In this document: in pieces, positions 19,569 to 27,146 of the stretch
Numbering within the stretch: position 1 is the first letter of the stretch
Layout of the letters: each line of letters opens with the position of its first letter
NCBI RefSeq assembly: GCF_003491345.1
Contig: NZ_CP025512.1
Location: forward strand, 2,897,001-2,961,000
Direction: 5' to 3'
Length of the DNA stretch: 64,000 nt
Source of the DNA: Neorhizobium sp. SOG26
GTDB taxonomy: Bacteria > Pseudomonadota > Alphaproteobacteria > Rhizobiales > Rhizobiaceae
Made by a program: the position numbers and the translations under genes
Notes under the pieces: generated by a model
The model's input: the letters and a program-made list of their open reading frames with translations, nothing else
The model's database searches: none
Told to the model about the DNA's origin: nothing

Positions 19569-20255
19569 TTATTCGGGGCACATGTCCCGCAACTGCACCT
19601 GGGTCGCCAGGATATCGCCCACCATCATCTCACGCGCTGCCACGCCGTTGCGGGCCCGCAAAGCCTCGATGATCTGGTAGTGGTAGGACGAGAACGGGTG
19701 CACCATACCCTTGTCGAACTCGGCGGCCACATAGTTCGTCAGCATGCGCATGTAGGGACCGAACCGCAGCCACAGCATTTCGATGTGCTGCGGCAGGACC
19801 TGCGAACCGGACTTCTCGTAGATACCGAAGTGGAACTCCTGGTTCTTGCGCAGCATGCCATAGACATCGCCGGCCTTGCCGGTTTCCTCATGCTCTCGGG
19901 CAAGCTGTTCGGAACGATCAATGTCCTCATCGGTCATGTTGGCGGCCGCAAGTTCCGTGGCAAGCCCTTCGAGCACGGTGCGCGCCTGGCAAAGATCATC
20001 CAGGCGGCTGCGCGATACGGAGGGAACGCGCGCCGAGCCATTATGCCCGATCTCGAGACCGTTTTCGGCCGCCAGCCGACGCAAGGCCTCGCGCACCGGC
20101 ATGTGGCTCGTGCCAAACTCGGTCGCCAGCGAGGAAATGGTAATCGCCTGGGCCGGAGCAAACGAACCCCACATCAGCGCGTTGCGCAACTGCTCGTAAA
20201 CGGAGTCCTGCACCGTTACCCGTGACGTGACCTTGAGAAGCTTGCTGCCCGCCAT
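19569..20255 (-). CDS. GntR-family regulator, FCD subfamily
   Basis: The 228-residue protein has an N-terminal winged helix (SVYEQLRNALMWG, then SSLATEFGTSHMPVREALRRLAAENGL) and an FCD effector domain with NQEFHFGIYEKSG and YHYQIIEALRARN supplying likely metal/effector histidines. It is divergent from the solute-binding protein/permease genes across a 441-bp gap that holds a perfect AATTGCGCAATT palindrome, the best candidate for its binding site. It probably controls uptake or use of the compound imported by that transporter. Confidence 0.85.
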   Translation of the reverse strand: MAGSKLLKVTSRVTVQDSVYEQLRNALMWGSFAPAQAITISSLATEFGTSHMPVREALRRLAAENGLEIGHNGSARVPSVSRSRLDDLCQARTVLEGLATELAAANMTDEDIDRSEQLAREHEETGKAGDVYGMLRKNQEFHFGIYEKSGSQVLPQHIEMLWLRFGPYMRMLTNYVAAEFDKGMVHPFSSYHYQIIEALRARNGVAAREMMVGDILATQVQLRDMCPE

Positions 20256-20696
20256 TCTGCCCTCTTATCTCCCTCAGATTTTGACCACGCCTCGCACAAG
20301 AGCGACTATTCATCAAGCGCGATCATTATGTGACGGCCACTCGCCAAACGCGAAGTAGAAGGGCATGCCAGCCCATGTCGCTAATATAGGCATCTTGATC
20401 AATTGCGCAATTAGCTGGGGAGGTTAGAGGAAATGTCACGCATCCCGCTCCGTCAGAGCGCCGGATCACGCACTAATAGTTCAGTAACATCAAGCGCTTG
20501 AACCGCCCCAACAATTTCTTTGAACCCTAAAACTTGACCTCTTGAATCTCGCCTGATTTTCCATCACGATCCGCCCTACGGGAGGATGCGGTGGATCGGC
20601 GAACGCCGAGGCACCAAAGCGAGATAACCCGGAAAATTAAAAGACCTGCAGCCCGCCGCTTCGGCAGGCTGACCAAACAGAGGGAAACAGAGAATC
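20256..20696. promoter_or_regulatory. Divergent regulatory region with palindrome and structured leader
   Basis: This 441-bp gap separates gntR (minus) from the solute-binding protein gene (plus). It contains AATTGCGCAATT at 20401-20412, a TTGACC -35-like hexamer at 20534-20539 with a poor -10, and a G/C-rich segment at about 20565-20690 with several short hairpins, including CGGCGAACGCCG and a CCTGC/GCAGG stem, before an AGGGAAAC Shine-Dalgarno region. I could not assign the leader to a known riboswitch class. Confidence 0.4.
20401..20412. promoter_or_regulatory. Perfect palindrome AATTGCGCAATT, candidate GntR operator
   Basis: A 12-bp perfect palindrome lies 146 bp upstream of gntR and 285 bp upstream of the solute-binding protein gene. 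It is the only long perfect palindrome I noticed in the gap. Confidence 0.4.
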
Positions 20697-21500
20697 ATGT
20701 TCACGACCGTTTGCCGCCGCACATTGCTGGGCCTTGCAGGCGCCGCCGTCCTTTCGCTCGCAGGCGCCGCTTCGGCCTCGGCCGCAGCGCTTGTGGTCGG
20801 CTCCTACCCGAGCAACCCGCCTTTTGAATACAAAACCTCCAGCGGTACCTTCGAAGGTTTCGAAGTGGATATCGTCAATGAAGTGGCCAAGCGCCTCGGC
20901 ATGACAGTCGAGATCTCCGACCTCGGCTTCCAGGCACTTTTCGCTGCAACAGCCTCCAAGCGCATCGATGTCGCAATCTCCTCGATCACCATCACCAAGG
21001 AGCGCATGGGCAGCCAGTCCTTCACGCAGCCCTATTACGACTCCGACATGGGCATTGCGACGCGCAAGGAAGTCGAGATCTCCAAGATCGAAGACCTGAA
21101 CGGCAAGATCGTTGGGGTGCTTGCCGGCTCTACCGGTGACAAGTGGTCGAGGGAAAACAAGGACAAGCTCGGCATCAGCGAAATCAAGAGCTACAACGCC
21201 CAGCAGGACATGCTGATGGACCTGTCCGCCGGGCGCGCTGACGCCGCCGTCAGCGACGTTCCGGGCATGGAATATTCCTTCCTCAAGATGAAGGATCTTG
21301 CCGTCAAGGTTCGCATCAAGACCGGCGAGCAGTACGGCCTGATGATGACCAAGGACCATCCGCTGCTGGAGAAGGCAAACGAAGCTCTCACCGCCATGAA
21401 GAAGGACGGCACGCTTGCTGAAATCCACAAGAAGTGGTTCGGCAGCGAGCCGGCTGAAGGTTCGGCCTCTGCTGTCGCAATGCCGATGCCGAAGCCGTAA
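20697..21500 (+). CDS. ABC transporter solute-binding protein, polar amino-acid type (SBP_bac_3)
   Basis: A 267-residue periplasmic binding protein. Residues 1 to about 31 form a Sec signal peptide (MFTTVCRRTLLGLAGAAVLS) ending in Ala-Ser-Ala. The mature part has the family-3 pattern: SNPPFEYK, FEVDIVNEVAKRLGM, AISSITITKERMGSQSFTQPYY and GRADAAVSDVPG. Members bind amino acids or related zwitterions and aromatic acids. A permease gene follows after a hairpin, but no ATPase gene is nearby. The isatin-hydrolase-like gene downstream hints at an indole-derived ligand, which is inference only. Confidence 0.88.
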   Translation: MFTTVCRRTLLGLAGAAVLSLAGAASASAAALVVGSYPSNPPFEYKTSSGTFEGFEVDIVNEVAKRLGMTVEISDLGFQALFAATASKRIDVAISSITITKERMGSQSFTQPYYDSDMGIATRKEVEISKIEDLNGKIVGVLAGSTGDKWSRENKDKLGISEIKSYNAQQDMLMDLSAGRADAAVSDVPGMEYSFLKMKDLAVKVRIKTGEQYGLMMTKDHPLLEKANEALTAMKKDGTLAEIHKKWFGSEPAEGSASAVAMPMPKP

Positions 21501-21530
21501 GGTTCTGGCCCATCCTGGATACAAAATGCG

Positions 21531-21556
21531 TGCCGGCCGGCAATGGCCGGCATTTT
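21531..21556 (+). terminator. Intercistronic terminator/attenuator after the solute-binding protein gene
   Basis: TGCCGGCC (21531-21538) and GGCCGGCA (21545-21552) pair perfectly around a 6-base loop, followed by TTTTC. It lies 30 bp past the stop, as often seen where receptor mRNA is made in excess over permease mRNA. Confidence 0.7.
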
Positions 21557-21579
21557 CATTGGCATAGAGAAGCTTCGCA

Positions 21580-22254
21580 ATGACCCTGCTCGAGACATTC
21601 TTCAACATTGAGGTTCTGGGAGAGGCCTTTCCGGCGCTCCTGCGCGGCCTGATCAACACCTTCCTGCTTGGCATTGCCGGCATTGGCCTTGGCATCCCGC
21701 TTGGCCTGTTGATCGGGCTTATCCGCCTCTATGCACCGAAGCCTTTCCGCTACGCCGCCGTCTTCTACATCGACATCCTGCGCGCCACCCCCATGCTGGT
21801 GGTGCTGATGATCATCTATTTCGCCCTTCCCTTCGTCGGGATCCGGCTTTCGTCCTGGGCCTGCGCCATCCTCGCCTTCACGATCGTGATGGCCGCCTAT
21901 ATGGCCGAGGTATTCCGCTCAGGCATCGAGAGCATTCCGCGCGGACAGTTCGAAGCAGCGGCCGCCCTCGGACTTTCCTTCATCACCACGCTTCGCAAGG
22001 TCGTGCTGCCGCAGGCGGTCCGGCTCGTCATTCCACCGACCACCAACAACTGCGTGTCGATGTTCAAGGACACATCGCTTGCCTCGACCGTCGCACTTGC
22101 GGAACTGATGAAGGAAGGTCTCGATGCCCAGACGCTTTACGCAAACCCGACGCCGTTGATTGGCGCCGCGCTGATCTACATCGCCTTCCTCTGGCCGATG
22201 GTGCGTCTGGTGAGCATGCTGGAAAAGAAGTTCAGCAAGGAAAAGAAGCGGTAA
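21580..22254 (+). CDS. Amino-acid-type ABC transporter permease
   Basis: A 224-residue HisM/GlnP-type permease with about five transmembrane helices. The cytoplasmic EAA loop is clear (GQFEAAAALGLSFITTLRKVVLPQAVR), as is LLGIAGIGLGIPLGLLIGLIR near the N terminus. It pairs with the solute-binding protein upstream. There is a single permease gene and no ATP-binding gene in the cluster, so it must be a homodimer and borrow an ATPase from elsewhere, or the ATPase gene is unlinked. Confidence 0.9.
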   Translation: MTLLETFFNIEVLGEAFPALLRGLINTFLLGIAGIGLGIPLGLLIGLIRLYAPKPFRYAAVFYIDILRATPMLVVLMIIYFALPFVGIRLSSWACAILAFTIVMAAYMAEVFRSGIESIPRGQFEAAAALGLSFITTLRKVVLPQAVRLVIPPTTNNCVSMFKDTSLASTVALAELMKEGLDAQTLYANPTPLIGAALIYIAFLWPMVRLVSMLEKKFSKEKKR

Positions 22255-22573
22255 CGCTAAGGCCGGCCGCTTCGGCACGACCGCCGACAACCTATTCATC
22301 TGCATATTTCGCAGCAAAAACGGCGCCCGACCTCGGGGGCCGGGGCGATGGCAAGCTGTGCCTGTAGCTTCTGGTTGCAAGGGCTGGAAAGCCGCACAAG
22401 TGGCTGGTTCGAATTAACTTTTAGAAGCAGCGGGTTGCCGAACCGAAAGCGCGTTTCGATTGCTTGCATCGTCATATTTTCTGAAATAGGTTTTTGATCA
22501 CGGACGACCGCCAGCCATCAGAATCTGCGGTCGACTGCATCACCTAACCGGCCATTCAAGGGGAACCCGGCAC
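22255..22573. promoter_or_regulatory. Intergenic region before the isatin-hydrolase-like gene
   Basis: This 319-bp gap has no convincing ORF. It holds a candidate promoter (TTGCAT at 22464-22469, 17 bp, TAGGTT at 22487-22492). Its spacer contains TCATATTTTCTGA (22472-22484), which matches 12 of 13 bases of a sequence in the iorA promoter spacer. G/C-rich inverted repeats near 22261 and 22320 may end the permease transcript but lack a clean U-run. Confidence 0.35.
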
Positions 22574-23359
22574 ATGTCTTCCAGCACTCTTTCCAGTCTC
22601 GCTTCCGCGCTCGTCTCCGGCTCCGTCAAGGTTGTCGACCTGACCGCTCCGCTCGGTCCCGACACCCCGGTTCTGTACCTGCCGCCGCAGTTCGGCAAGA
22701 ACACGCCGAAGGTCGCCGTCCACACCATTTCGGAATACAACGAAGACGGTCCGTTCTGGGCCTGGAACTGGCTGGAGCTCGGCGAGCACACCGGCACGCA
22801 CTTCGACGCGCCTTGCCACTGGATCACCGGCAAGGACAACCCGAACAACACGACCGACACCATTCCGCCGCAGAACTTCGTGGCACCGGTCAATGTCATT
22901 GACCGCTCGAAGGAAGCAGCAGCCGATCCGGACTACCTGCTGACGGTGGAAAGCATCAAGGAATGGGAAGCCGAGCACGGCGAGATCGAAGCCGGCAGCT
23001 GGGTGCTGATGCGCTCCGACTGGTACAAGCGCAACGGCTCCACCGAGACCTTCCTGAACGCGGACGAAAACGGCCCGCATTCGCCTGGTCCGACGGCCGA
23101 AGCCATCCAGTACCTGCTTTCCAAGGGCATCATCGGCTGGGGCCAGGAAACGGTGGGCACCGATGCCGGTTCGGCCGGTGGCATGAACCCGCCCTTCCCG
23201 GCGCACAACCTGATGCACGGCGCCGGCAAGTACGGCCTCGCATCGCTCTCCAACCTCGACCAGCTGCCGCCAAAGGGCGCCGTGCTGATCGCCGCTCCGC
23301 TCAAGATCGTCAAGGGCACCGGTTCGCCGGTTCGCGCCCTGGCTTTGATCGCCGGCTGA
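22574..23359 (+). CDS. Cyclase-family metal hydrolase, isatin-hydrolase-like
   Basis: A 261-residue cyclase-family protein, longer than bacterial KynB (about 210) and close to the isatin hydrolase of Labrenzia (about 263 as I recall). The metal motif is GEHTGTHFDAPCHW (His72, His76, Asp78, His82), one residue offset from the Mn ligands I remember for isatin hydrolase. The C-terminal HGAGKYGL, NLDQLPPKGAVLIAAPLKI and GTGSP blocks also look like isatin hydrolase. That enzyme opens isatin to isatinate (2-aminophenylglyoxylate). It is followed by a CrtI-like flavoenzyme. Kynurenine formamidase is an alternative, but a separate arylformamidase-like gene sits in the kyn operon. Confidence 0.75.
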   Translation: MSSSTLSSLASALVSGSVKVVDLTAPLGPDTPVLYLPPQFGKNTPKVAVHTISEYNEDGPFWAWNWLELGEHTGTHFDAPCHWITGKDNPNNTTDTIPPQNFVAPVNVIDRSKEAAADPDYLLTVESIKEWEAEHGEIEAGSWVLMRSDWYKRNGSTETFLNADENGPHSPGPTAEAIQYLLSKGIIGWGQETVGTDAGSAGGMNPPFPAHNLMHGAGKYGLASLSNLDQLPPKGAVLIAAPLKIVKGTGSPVRALALIAG

Positions 23360-23367
23360 TGAATGGG

Positions 23368-23394
23368 AGCCGGGCCGCCAACGGCCCGGCTTTC
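23368..23394 (+). terminator. Hairpin after the isatin-hydrolase-like gene
   Basis: AGCCGGGCCG (23368-23377) and CGGCCCGGCT (23382-23391) pair perfectly around a CCAA loop, followed by TTTCCC. This is a plausible partial terminator before the CrtI-like gene. Confidence 0.6.
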
Positions 23395-23418
23395 CCGTAA
23401 GACCTGGAGAGGCCGGAG

Positions 23419-25008
23419 ATGGCAGAGTTCGACTACATCATTGTCGGCAGCGGCATCAACGCGCTGGTCGCCGCGGCGATGCTCGGCAAGAAGAACAAGA
23501 AGGTTCTTGTTCTCGAGCGCAACGCCCAGCTGGGCGGCTGCCTTCGCACCGAAGAGGTCACCGAGCCGGGCTTCGTGCACGACGTCATGGCGACGACCAT
23601 GGTGTTGTTTCTCACCTCTCCCGCCTATGGCGCGCTTGCAAAGGATCTCGAAGCGCGCGGGCTTGAGTTCGCACATGCCGACCTCCCCACGGGCGTTTTG
23701 AGGCCGGACGGTTCCTCCGTCATCCTGTCCAAGGACCGCCAGAAGAATATCGCGACTTTCGAGGCGCTGTCGGAAGGCGATGGTACGACATTCGACCGCG
23801 AGATGAACCTGCTTGGGGCCGATGCCGCCTTCCTGTTCTCGCTGCTGGGTGGCGCCCTCTGGTCCGGCGCGACGCTGAAGACCGTAGCGCGCGAGGGCTG
23901 GAGCAAGGGCTTGCGGCAGCTCGCCGCCTGGTTTGGCGACGCGCTTGTTCCCGCGCGCGGATATCTGGAAACAACCTATCGCTCCGAGGCGATACAAGCC
24001 CTATGGGCACCATGGGTCCTGCATTGCGGGTTGTCGCCTGAAAGCGCCTATTCCGCCGAGATGGTGAAGGTCATCGGCTTTGCCGTCGAAATGGCAGGTT
24101 GCCCAATCGTCAAGGGCGGCGCGGCAAACCTCGTCAAGGCCTTCGAGAAGCTGATCACCGACCAGGGCGGCGTGCTGCGCACCCATAGCGATGTCGAACG
24201 CATCATGCCCGGCGCCGACAACAGCGCCCGCGGCGTGCGGTTGATGTCCGGCGAGACGATCTATGCACGCGCCGGCGTGATCGCCTCCATGACCCCGAAC
24301 CAGATCTACGAGCGCCTCCTGCAAGAATGGCCGCAGCCTCTCCCGGAAGAGGTGACCTCAAGCGTTGCCCGCTACCGCTACGGCAAGGGCAACATGCAGA
24401 TCCACTATGCGCTATCGCACCAGCCGCGCTGGAAAGGCGATCCGGATCTCGCCAAGGTCGCGCTGCTGCACCTGACGCCGGGGCTCGATGGCGTATCTCG
24501 CGCTACAAATGAATGCGAGCGCGGCCTGCTGCCCGCCGAACCGACCGTCTGCGTCGGCCAGCCTGCGAGCTTTGACCCGTCCCGCGCACCGGAAGGTGCC
24601 TCCGTGCTGTGGCTGCAGCTTCCGGAAACGCCACGTTTCATCAAGGGTGACGCTGCCGGAGAGATCGAGACGCCGGCCGATGGGCGCTGGAACGAAGAAT
24701 TGCGCGAACGCTACGCCGATCGCATCGAGGCTATGCTGGCGCGCCACATCGAGAACTTCCACGAGATCAAGCTGTCGCGCCGCTGTTACTCGCCGGCCAA
24801 CCTTGAATGCATGAACATGAACCTCGTCGGCGGTGATCCTTACGGCGGCTTCTGTGGCATCGACCAGTTTTTCCTCTGGCGGCCGTTCAAGTCGTCTGTT
24901 AACCACCGCACCCACATACAGGGGCTGTACCACATCGGGGCTTCAACCCATCCGGGACCTGGACTTGCGGGCGGCTCCGGCTTCCTGCTCGCTTCATCGC
25001 TCCGATGA
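23419..25008 (+). CDS. CrtI/phytoene-dehydrogenase-like FAD oxidoreductase
   Basis: The 529-residue protein opens with a dinucleotide-binding motif (DYIIVGSGINALVAAAMLGK, then LVLERNAQLGG) and ends with the CrtI-type FAD closure GLYHIGASTHPGPGLAGGSG. The middle is typical of the NAD(P)/FAD-dependent oxidoreductase group related to phytoene desaturase and amine oxidases. No carotenoid genes are nearby, so a small-molecule dehydrogenase or oxidase role is more likely, possibly on an indole-derived compound given its neighbours. GGCCGGAG precedes the ATG. The substrate is unknown. Confidence 0.82.
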   Translation: MAEFDYIIVGSGINALVAAAMLGKKNKKVLVLERNAQLGGCLRTEEVTEPGFVHDVMATTMVLFLTSPAYGALAKDLEARGLEFAHADLPTGVLRPDGSSVILSKDRQKNIATFEALSEGDGTTFDREMNLLGADAAFLFSLLGGALWSGATLKTVAREGWSKGLRQLAAWFGDALVPARGYLETTYRSEAIQALWAPWVLHCGLSPESAYSAEMVKVIGFAVEMAGCPIVKGGAANLVKAFEKLITDQGGVLRTHSDVERIMPGADNSARGVRLMSGETIYARAGVIASMTPNQIYERLLQEWPQPLPEEVTSSVARYRYGKGNMQIHYALSHQPRWKGDPDLAKVALLHLTPGLDGVSRATNECERGLLPAEPTVCVGQPASFDPSRAPEGASVLWLQLPETPRFIKGDAAGEIETPADGRWNEELRERYADRIEAMLARHIENFHEIKLSRRCYSPANLECMNMNLVGGDPYGGFCGIDQFFLWRPFKSSVNHRTHIQGLYHIGASTHPGPGLAGGSGFLLASSLR

Positions 25009-25037
25009 CGACAATCGGCTGATCAAAACGAGGGCTC

Positions 25038-25547
25038 ATGGCAGAACGGTTTTCAGGTGTGGTGCTGCGAAGGGATCCTGACGGAAACGCGTTGCCTCCC
25101 CCCACGATGGGAGAAATCGGTCTCAACCATTTCGCGCCTTACCTGATGAACCGCGTCGTGGCGCGCTGGAACTCCAACATGTCGGAGGAACTGCGCGAAT
25201 ACGACCTGTCCACGGCCAAGATGCGCACGCTCGCGGTGCTGAGCGTCTCTTCATCGCTCACCATCAACGAGCTCTCTGTGTTCTCTGTCATCGAGCAGTC
25301 GACGATGAGCCGCACCCTGGATTCGCTTGAGGATCAGGGATACATCCGCCGCACGCCACGTCCTGAGGACATGCGCATTCGCGACGTGACGATCACCGAA
25401 GCAGGACGCGATGCCTTCGCGAGCTTCTGGCCGACGATGTACGATTCCTTCATGCGGATGTTCGACGGCATCGACGAGGAGGAGTATCGCGTCTTCACCG
25501 CGACACTCCACAAGATCCTCCTGAATATCCGCAAGCACGAGATCTAG
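25038..25547 (+). CDS. MarR-family transcriptional regulator
   Basis: A 169-residue MarR-type winged-helix protein. The recognition region reads TINELSVFSVIEQSTMSRTLDSLEDQGYIRR, followed by the wing PEDMRIRDVTITEAG. MarR proteins are typically repressors released by aromatic ligands, and MarR regulators are known from auxin and aromatic catabolic loci. It lies 29 bp after the CrtI-like gene and converges on iorB. It is the natural candidate to control the transporter/hydrolase and iorAB/monooxygenase operons. The first 25 or so residues are atypical, so the true start may be an internal ATG near 25107 or 25146. Confidence 0.85.
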   Translation: MAERFSGVVLRRDPDGNALPPPTMGEIGLNHFAPYLMNRVVARWNSNMSEELREYDLSTAKMRTLAVLSVSSSLTINELSVFSVIEQSTMSRTLDSLEDQGYIRRTPRPEDMRIRDVTITEAGRDAFASFWPTMYDSFMRMFDGIDEEEYRVFTATLHKILLNIRKHEI

Positions 25548-25587
25548 AGCGAACCCGCGCTGATCTGAGCAGTGTCGTCCACGCTCA

Positions 25588-27135
25588 TCAGAGCGTGGCG
25601 ACGGTCTTCAATGCGCCGTCGAGCGCAATACCACCCTCGTCAAGCAGGGCCGCCTGGCGCAGCCGCTTCATCCACGCGGCACCGTCTTCGCGGTCCGACA
25701 AGGTCTGAAGTGCCGACATGACGCGATCGAATTTCGAAAGCCCGCGGGCGTGGGTATCGGAATAACCCTTCACCAGGCGCCGGTTGTTGATGACTTCAAC
25801 GGCGAGATCATAGTTGCGCGAAATGAGCGAGGTTGCGGCGCTGAGCCATGCTTCGCGATGTTCGGTCTCGCGCGCGTGCCGCAAGGTGCTGCGACGAATC
25901 CGGCGGAATGCGGCAAGCGTATAAAGCGTCAGGAACCAGGAGAGCGTGCCGGTCTTGACGCGGCGACCCTTGTTGACCCGGCGGTCAAGCCAGGCGAACA
26001 GCTTGGGGCGTTCCTCGATCCACAGGCCGAGCTTCTTCGGCATCGTGCCGCAGATCTCTTCCATGCGCGGGTGCATGTATTCGGTCATGTAGAGAATCTG
26101 GTCAGGCTTGACGCCGACTTCCTTGCGCACCCGCTCGAAACGGCTGCCGCGGGTCTTGAGGTCGGCAACCCGAATGACATCGTCATAGGCCATGGCGACC
26201 GCAACATACTTGGCGGACTGGACGGTGAAGGCAAAATCCTTCTCTTGGCCACCATTGGCACGGTCGAGCTTGTGGAGTTGGCCGACGCGATCAAGATATT
26301 CGTCCGCATAGGCCGGATCCTGGAAATCCGTCAGCTTCTTCACGCCGGCAAAGAGCAGCGGCCAAGCTACTTCCGGAAACTCTGCGCGAAGCCGGTGAAC
26401 GAGGCGGTCGAGCTGCGGATGGCCGGCCGTCTCCGGCATCGCATCAAAGCGCTTCGGCGGCGAGGCACTGACCTCATCGCGAGGCTTTGCCTTCGCACGC
26501 TCGTAAGCTGCGTTGAAGGCACGCAGGCTGGGCTCCACGCCCTTGCCGCCACCGCGGATGGTCGCCTCGAACGCTTCCTTCGCGAAGGGTAAGACGTCGG
26601 CCGCAGCAAGCGCACCGAACATCGACGAGGAGATGACGCTGCCGTTCTTGGTGGCGAGGCTGTCCATGTCGAAGGCGATCGTGCGCTTGGCTGCGAAGTC
26701 TGTCGCACCGACCACCACGGTCGGATCACCGATGCCGTCGCCCGGCTTTTCCTTTTCGCCGACCGCAAAGGAGCGATGCGTGGAGGCAATCAGCACCGTC
26801 TTGTCCGGCGTGACCAGACCGCGCAGCACCGAGCGGCCGGCTTCCATCAGTTCGGATGCCAGCACGATATCCACGTCGCCCGGCGTCGGCATCAGCGAGA
26901 AGATCGGCGCCACGCCATCACGCGCCGGCAGCATCTCGATATAATAGATCGTTGCCCCGGTGCGCTGCGCGACACCTGGAACAGACGTCGACTGGGCCAT
27001 CCAGCCCTGCTCTTCCGCAAGACCCACGATCCAGTCCGCCAACACGCCGCCGCCCTGACCACCCATGGCGAGGATCGCAATGGTCAGCGGTTTGTCGATT
27101 GCCAGCAGGGACTTCGGGTTTACCATCTCGTTCAT
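25588..27135 (-). CDS. iorB: 2-oxoacid:ferredoxin oxidoreductase subunit, IorB-like with long C-terminal extension
   Basis: A 515-residue protein. Residues about 12-210 are the gamma-type domain of pyruvate/2-oxoacid ferredoxin oxidoreductases (AILAMGGQGGGVLADWIV, STSVPGVAQRTGATIYYIE, ASELMEAGRSVLRG). The rest, about 300 residues, is the extension seen in aerobic IorB homologues (YADEYLDRVGQL and LKTRGSRFERVRKEV). Together with IorA it decarboxylates an aryl-2-oxoacid and makes the aryl-CoA thioester, reducing an acceptor. The start at 27135 has GAGGG 8 bases upstream and follows iorA by 11 bp. Confidence 0.85.
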   Translation of the reverse strand: MNEMVNPKSLLAIDKPLTIAILAMGGQGGGVLADWIVGLAEEQGWMAQSTSVPGVAQRTGATIYYIEMLPARDGVAPIFSLMPTPGDVDIVLASELMEAGRSVLRGLVTPDKTVLIASTHRSFAVGEKEKPGDGIGDPTVVVGATDFAAKRTIAFDMDSLATKNGSVISSSMFGALAAADVLPFAKEAFEATIRGGGKGVEPSLRAFNAAYERAKAKPRDEVSASPPKRFDAMPETAGHPQLDRLVHRLRAEFPEVAWPLLFAGVKKLTDFQDPAYADEYLDRVGQLHKLDRANGGQEKDFAFTVQSAKYVAVAMAYDDVIRVADLKTRGSRFERVRKEVGVKPDQILYMTEYMHPRMEEICGTMPKKLGLWIEERPKLFAWLDRRVNKGRRVKTGTLSWFLTLYTLAAFRRIRRSTLRHARETEHREAWLSAATSLISRNYDLAVEVINNRRLVKGYSDTHARGLSKFDRVMSALQTLSDREDGAAWMKRLRQAALLDEGGIALDGALKTVATL

Positions 27136-27146
27136 CTTCAAAACCC

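Noticed and set aside
20565..20690. Glycine, guanidine or TPP riboswitch before the solute-binding protein gene
   Set aside because: Hairpins are present but none of the conserved core sequences of these classes could be matched.
22261..22270. GGCCGGCCGC palindrome after the permease gene as an attachment or operator site
   Set aside because: Short G/C palindromes are expected often in DNA of this composition and there is no second copy or mobile gene nearby.
22574..23359. Assignment of the cyclase-family gene as kynurenine formamidase KynB
   Set aside because: It is about 50 residues longer than bacterial KynB, its C-terminal blocks fit isatin hydrolase, and the kyn operon has its own arylformamidase-like gene.
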